A stretch of DNA of 64,000 nt from Rhodothermus profundi (GTDB lineage Bacteria > Bacteroidota > Rhodothermia > Rhodothermales > Rhodothermaceae). The position numbers and the translations under genes were made by a program. Shown here piece by piece: positions 63,261-64,000 of this stretch. The stretch is from positions 273,492 through 337,491 of the forward strand of contig NZ_FRAU01000003.1 of NCBI RefSeq assembly GCF_900142415.1. The letters are read 5' to 3'. How positions within the stretch are numbered: the first letter of the stretch is position 1; each line of letters opens with the position of its first letter. The notes beneath the pieces are model-generated. The model saw only the letters and a list, made by a program, of their open reading frames with translations. It was not told the DNA's origin and searched no databases.

Positions 63261-64000
63261 ATGAAGGGAATAGCTCGTGTTCGCTACGGACGCCCTGTCG
63301 TTGCGATCGGGCTTTTCGCGTTGCTGATCGGCCTGTCGGGCTGCGAAGGCTGGACGCCGGCCCCAAGCGAAGAACCCTCCTTGGACCCGTCGCGTTTTCG
63401 CCGAGCGCTGGTCGAAGAGCAGGAACGCCTGACGCGCTTTATGGTGCGCTATGTGCGGCGCCAGGAAGCGTTTCGGGCGGGCAAGCGGCTGGCACCGTCA
63501 GGCGGTGAGTCGGTTGCTGGAGGCGGCGCTGGCAGCTTATGAGCGGACGCATGGGGTGACGGGTGTGCTGACGGGGTATCGTCGGGCGCAGTTGGTGTTG
63601 GCGCAGGCTCGCTCGGGGGATCGTCAGACGGCCTGGTGGGACAGTCTGGGGTTGGATGCGGAGCAGCAGGTGTGGATGGAGCGATTGTGGGAGGTGTTTC
63701 GGACGTCGCATACGGTGGCGGAGTTGGACGAGCGGCTGGGTCGGTATGAGGCGGCGGTGGTGGCGGCGTTGGGGGCGGAGCGTTCGGAGGTGTTGCTGTG
63801 GAGTTCGGGGGTGTTGTATAGTGTTGCGGTGTTGGTGTTTGGTCGGGAGGAGTGGGTGGAGGCGTTCTGGTCGGTGGTTCGGGAGTTGTTGGAGAAGTCA
63901 GGTAGTGGTGGGATGGCGCGTTGGGGTATTCTGGGTGGTAGGGGATGGATTCGGCTGGCGCAGCAGGGCCTGTGTGAGCCGGTCACGATGCCTCAATTTG
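63261..64000 (+). pseudogene. Lipoprotein gene with frame break and G-rich 3' part
   Basis: The start at 63261 gives a lipoprotein signal ending in LSGC (Cys23) and ~85 normal residues. The first frame stops at 63540, but the next frame is open from ~63430 to the window end and reads well as protein (SRLLEAALAAYERTHGV, EVFRTSHTVAELDERLGRYE). So the gene is split by a one-base shift near the GGGCGGGC run around 63478. From 63541 to 63960 I count 211 G and 59 C in 420 bases, with nearly all third codon positions G or T; the 5' part is not like this. A mutation, a chimeric junction, a sequencing error or a programmed shift are all possible. The function is unknown. Confidence 0.65.

Noticed and set aside
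1..64000. CRISPR arrays or intact prophage
   Set aside because: No regularly spaced repeats and no run of phage structural genes were seen on either strand.

Overview
The window looks like the chromosome of a Rhodothermus-type bacterium (Rhodothermota, near Bacteroidota); this is inference, with no marker gene to fix the species. The support is a fairly GC-rich sequence, TonB-dependent receptors with carboxypeptidase-regulatory N-domains, type IX secretion (T9SS) C-terminal sorting domains, a PorD-like protein, PorV/PorQ proteins, almost no Shine-Dalgarno sequences and alginate breakdown genes. Most of it is ordinary dense coding sequence.

Layout. 0-5.3 kb: the start of a SusC-type receptor, an alpha/beta-hydrolase lipoprotein, and a ThDP enzyme paired with an FAD dehydrogenase. 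5.4-15.6 kb: housekeeping and repair genes: nth, a YraN-like protein, SAM hydroxide adenosyltransferase, a membrane-tethered sigma-like protein, a histidine kinase, a mutY that keeps a Nudix box, an Omp85 protein, rsmE, a YbjQ protein and a transsulfuration enzyme. 15.7-23.7 kb: envelope genes: PorD-like, PorV-like, a helix-hairpin-helix/beta-barrel protein, a response regulator, a CusF-SCO1 fusion and a metallopeptidase/propeller/barrel protein.

23.9-44.6 kb is an alginate-utilization locus, all on the minus strand. In order of transcription it holds a GntR/FadR regulator, a T9SS surface protein, KDPG aldolase, KDG kinase, a TonB-dependent receptor without SusD, a second T9SS surface protein, a PorV/PorQ protein, a FadL-like porin, a PL17 oligoalginate lyase, an SDR reductase, a large heparinase-fold lyase with a sorting domain and a three-gene TRAP transporter. 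Read together: surface cleavage, outer-membrane uptake, periplasmic cleavage to unsaturated uronate, TRAP import, then DEH to KDG to KDPG to pyruvate plus glyceraldehyde-3-phosphate.

44.7-51.5 kb: AddB, AddA and a metallophosphoesterase. 51.5-52.5 kb: a gene-poor stretch with a decayed transposase beside tRNA-Ser(CGA). 52.8-56.2 kb: the most novel-looking system, a small secreted peptide with mirror-symmetric cysteine spacing, an intrinsic terminator, then a propeller lipoprotein and a three-gene ABC transporter. 56.3-62.7 kb: an HD phosphohydrolase, a zinc-ribbon/GNAT/ABC/ASCH fusion, a histone-deacetylase-fold enzyme coupled to tryptophanase, and a Bor-like lipoprotein. The window ends in a lipoprotein gene whose frame breaks where base composition changes abruptly to G-rich, C-poor.
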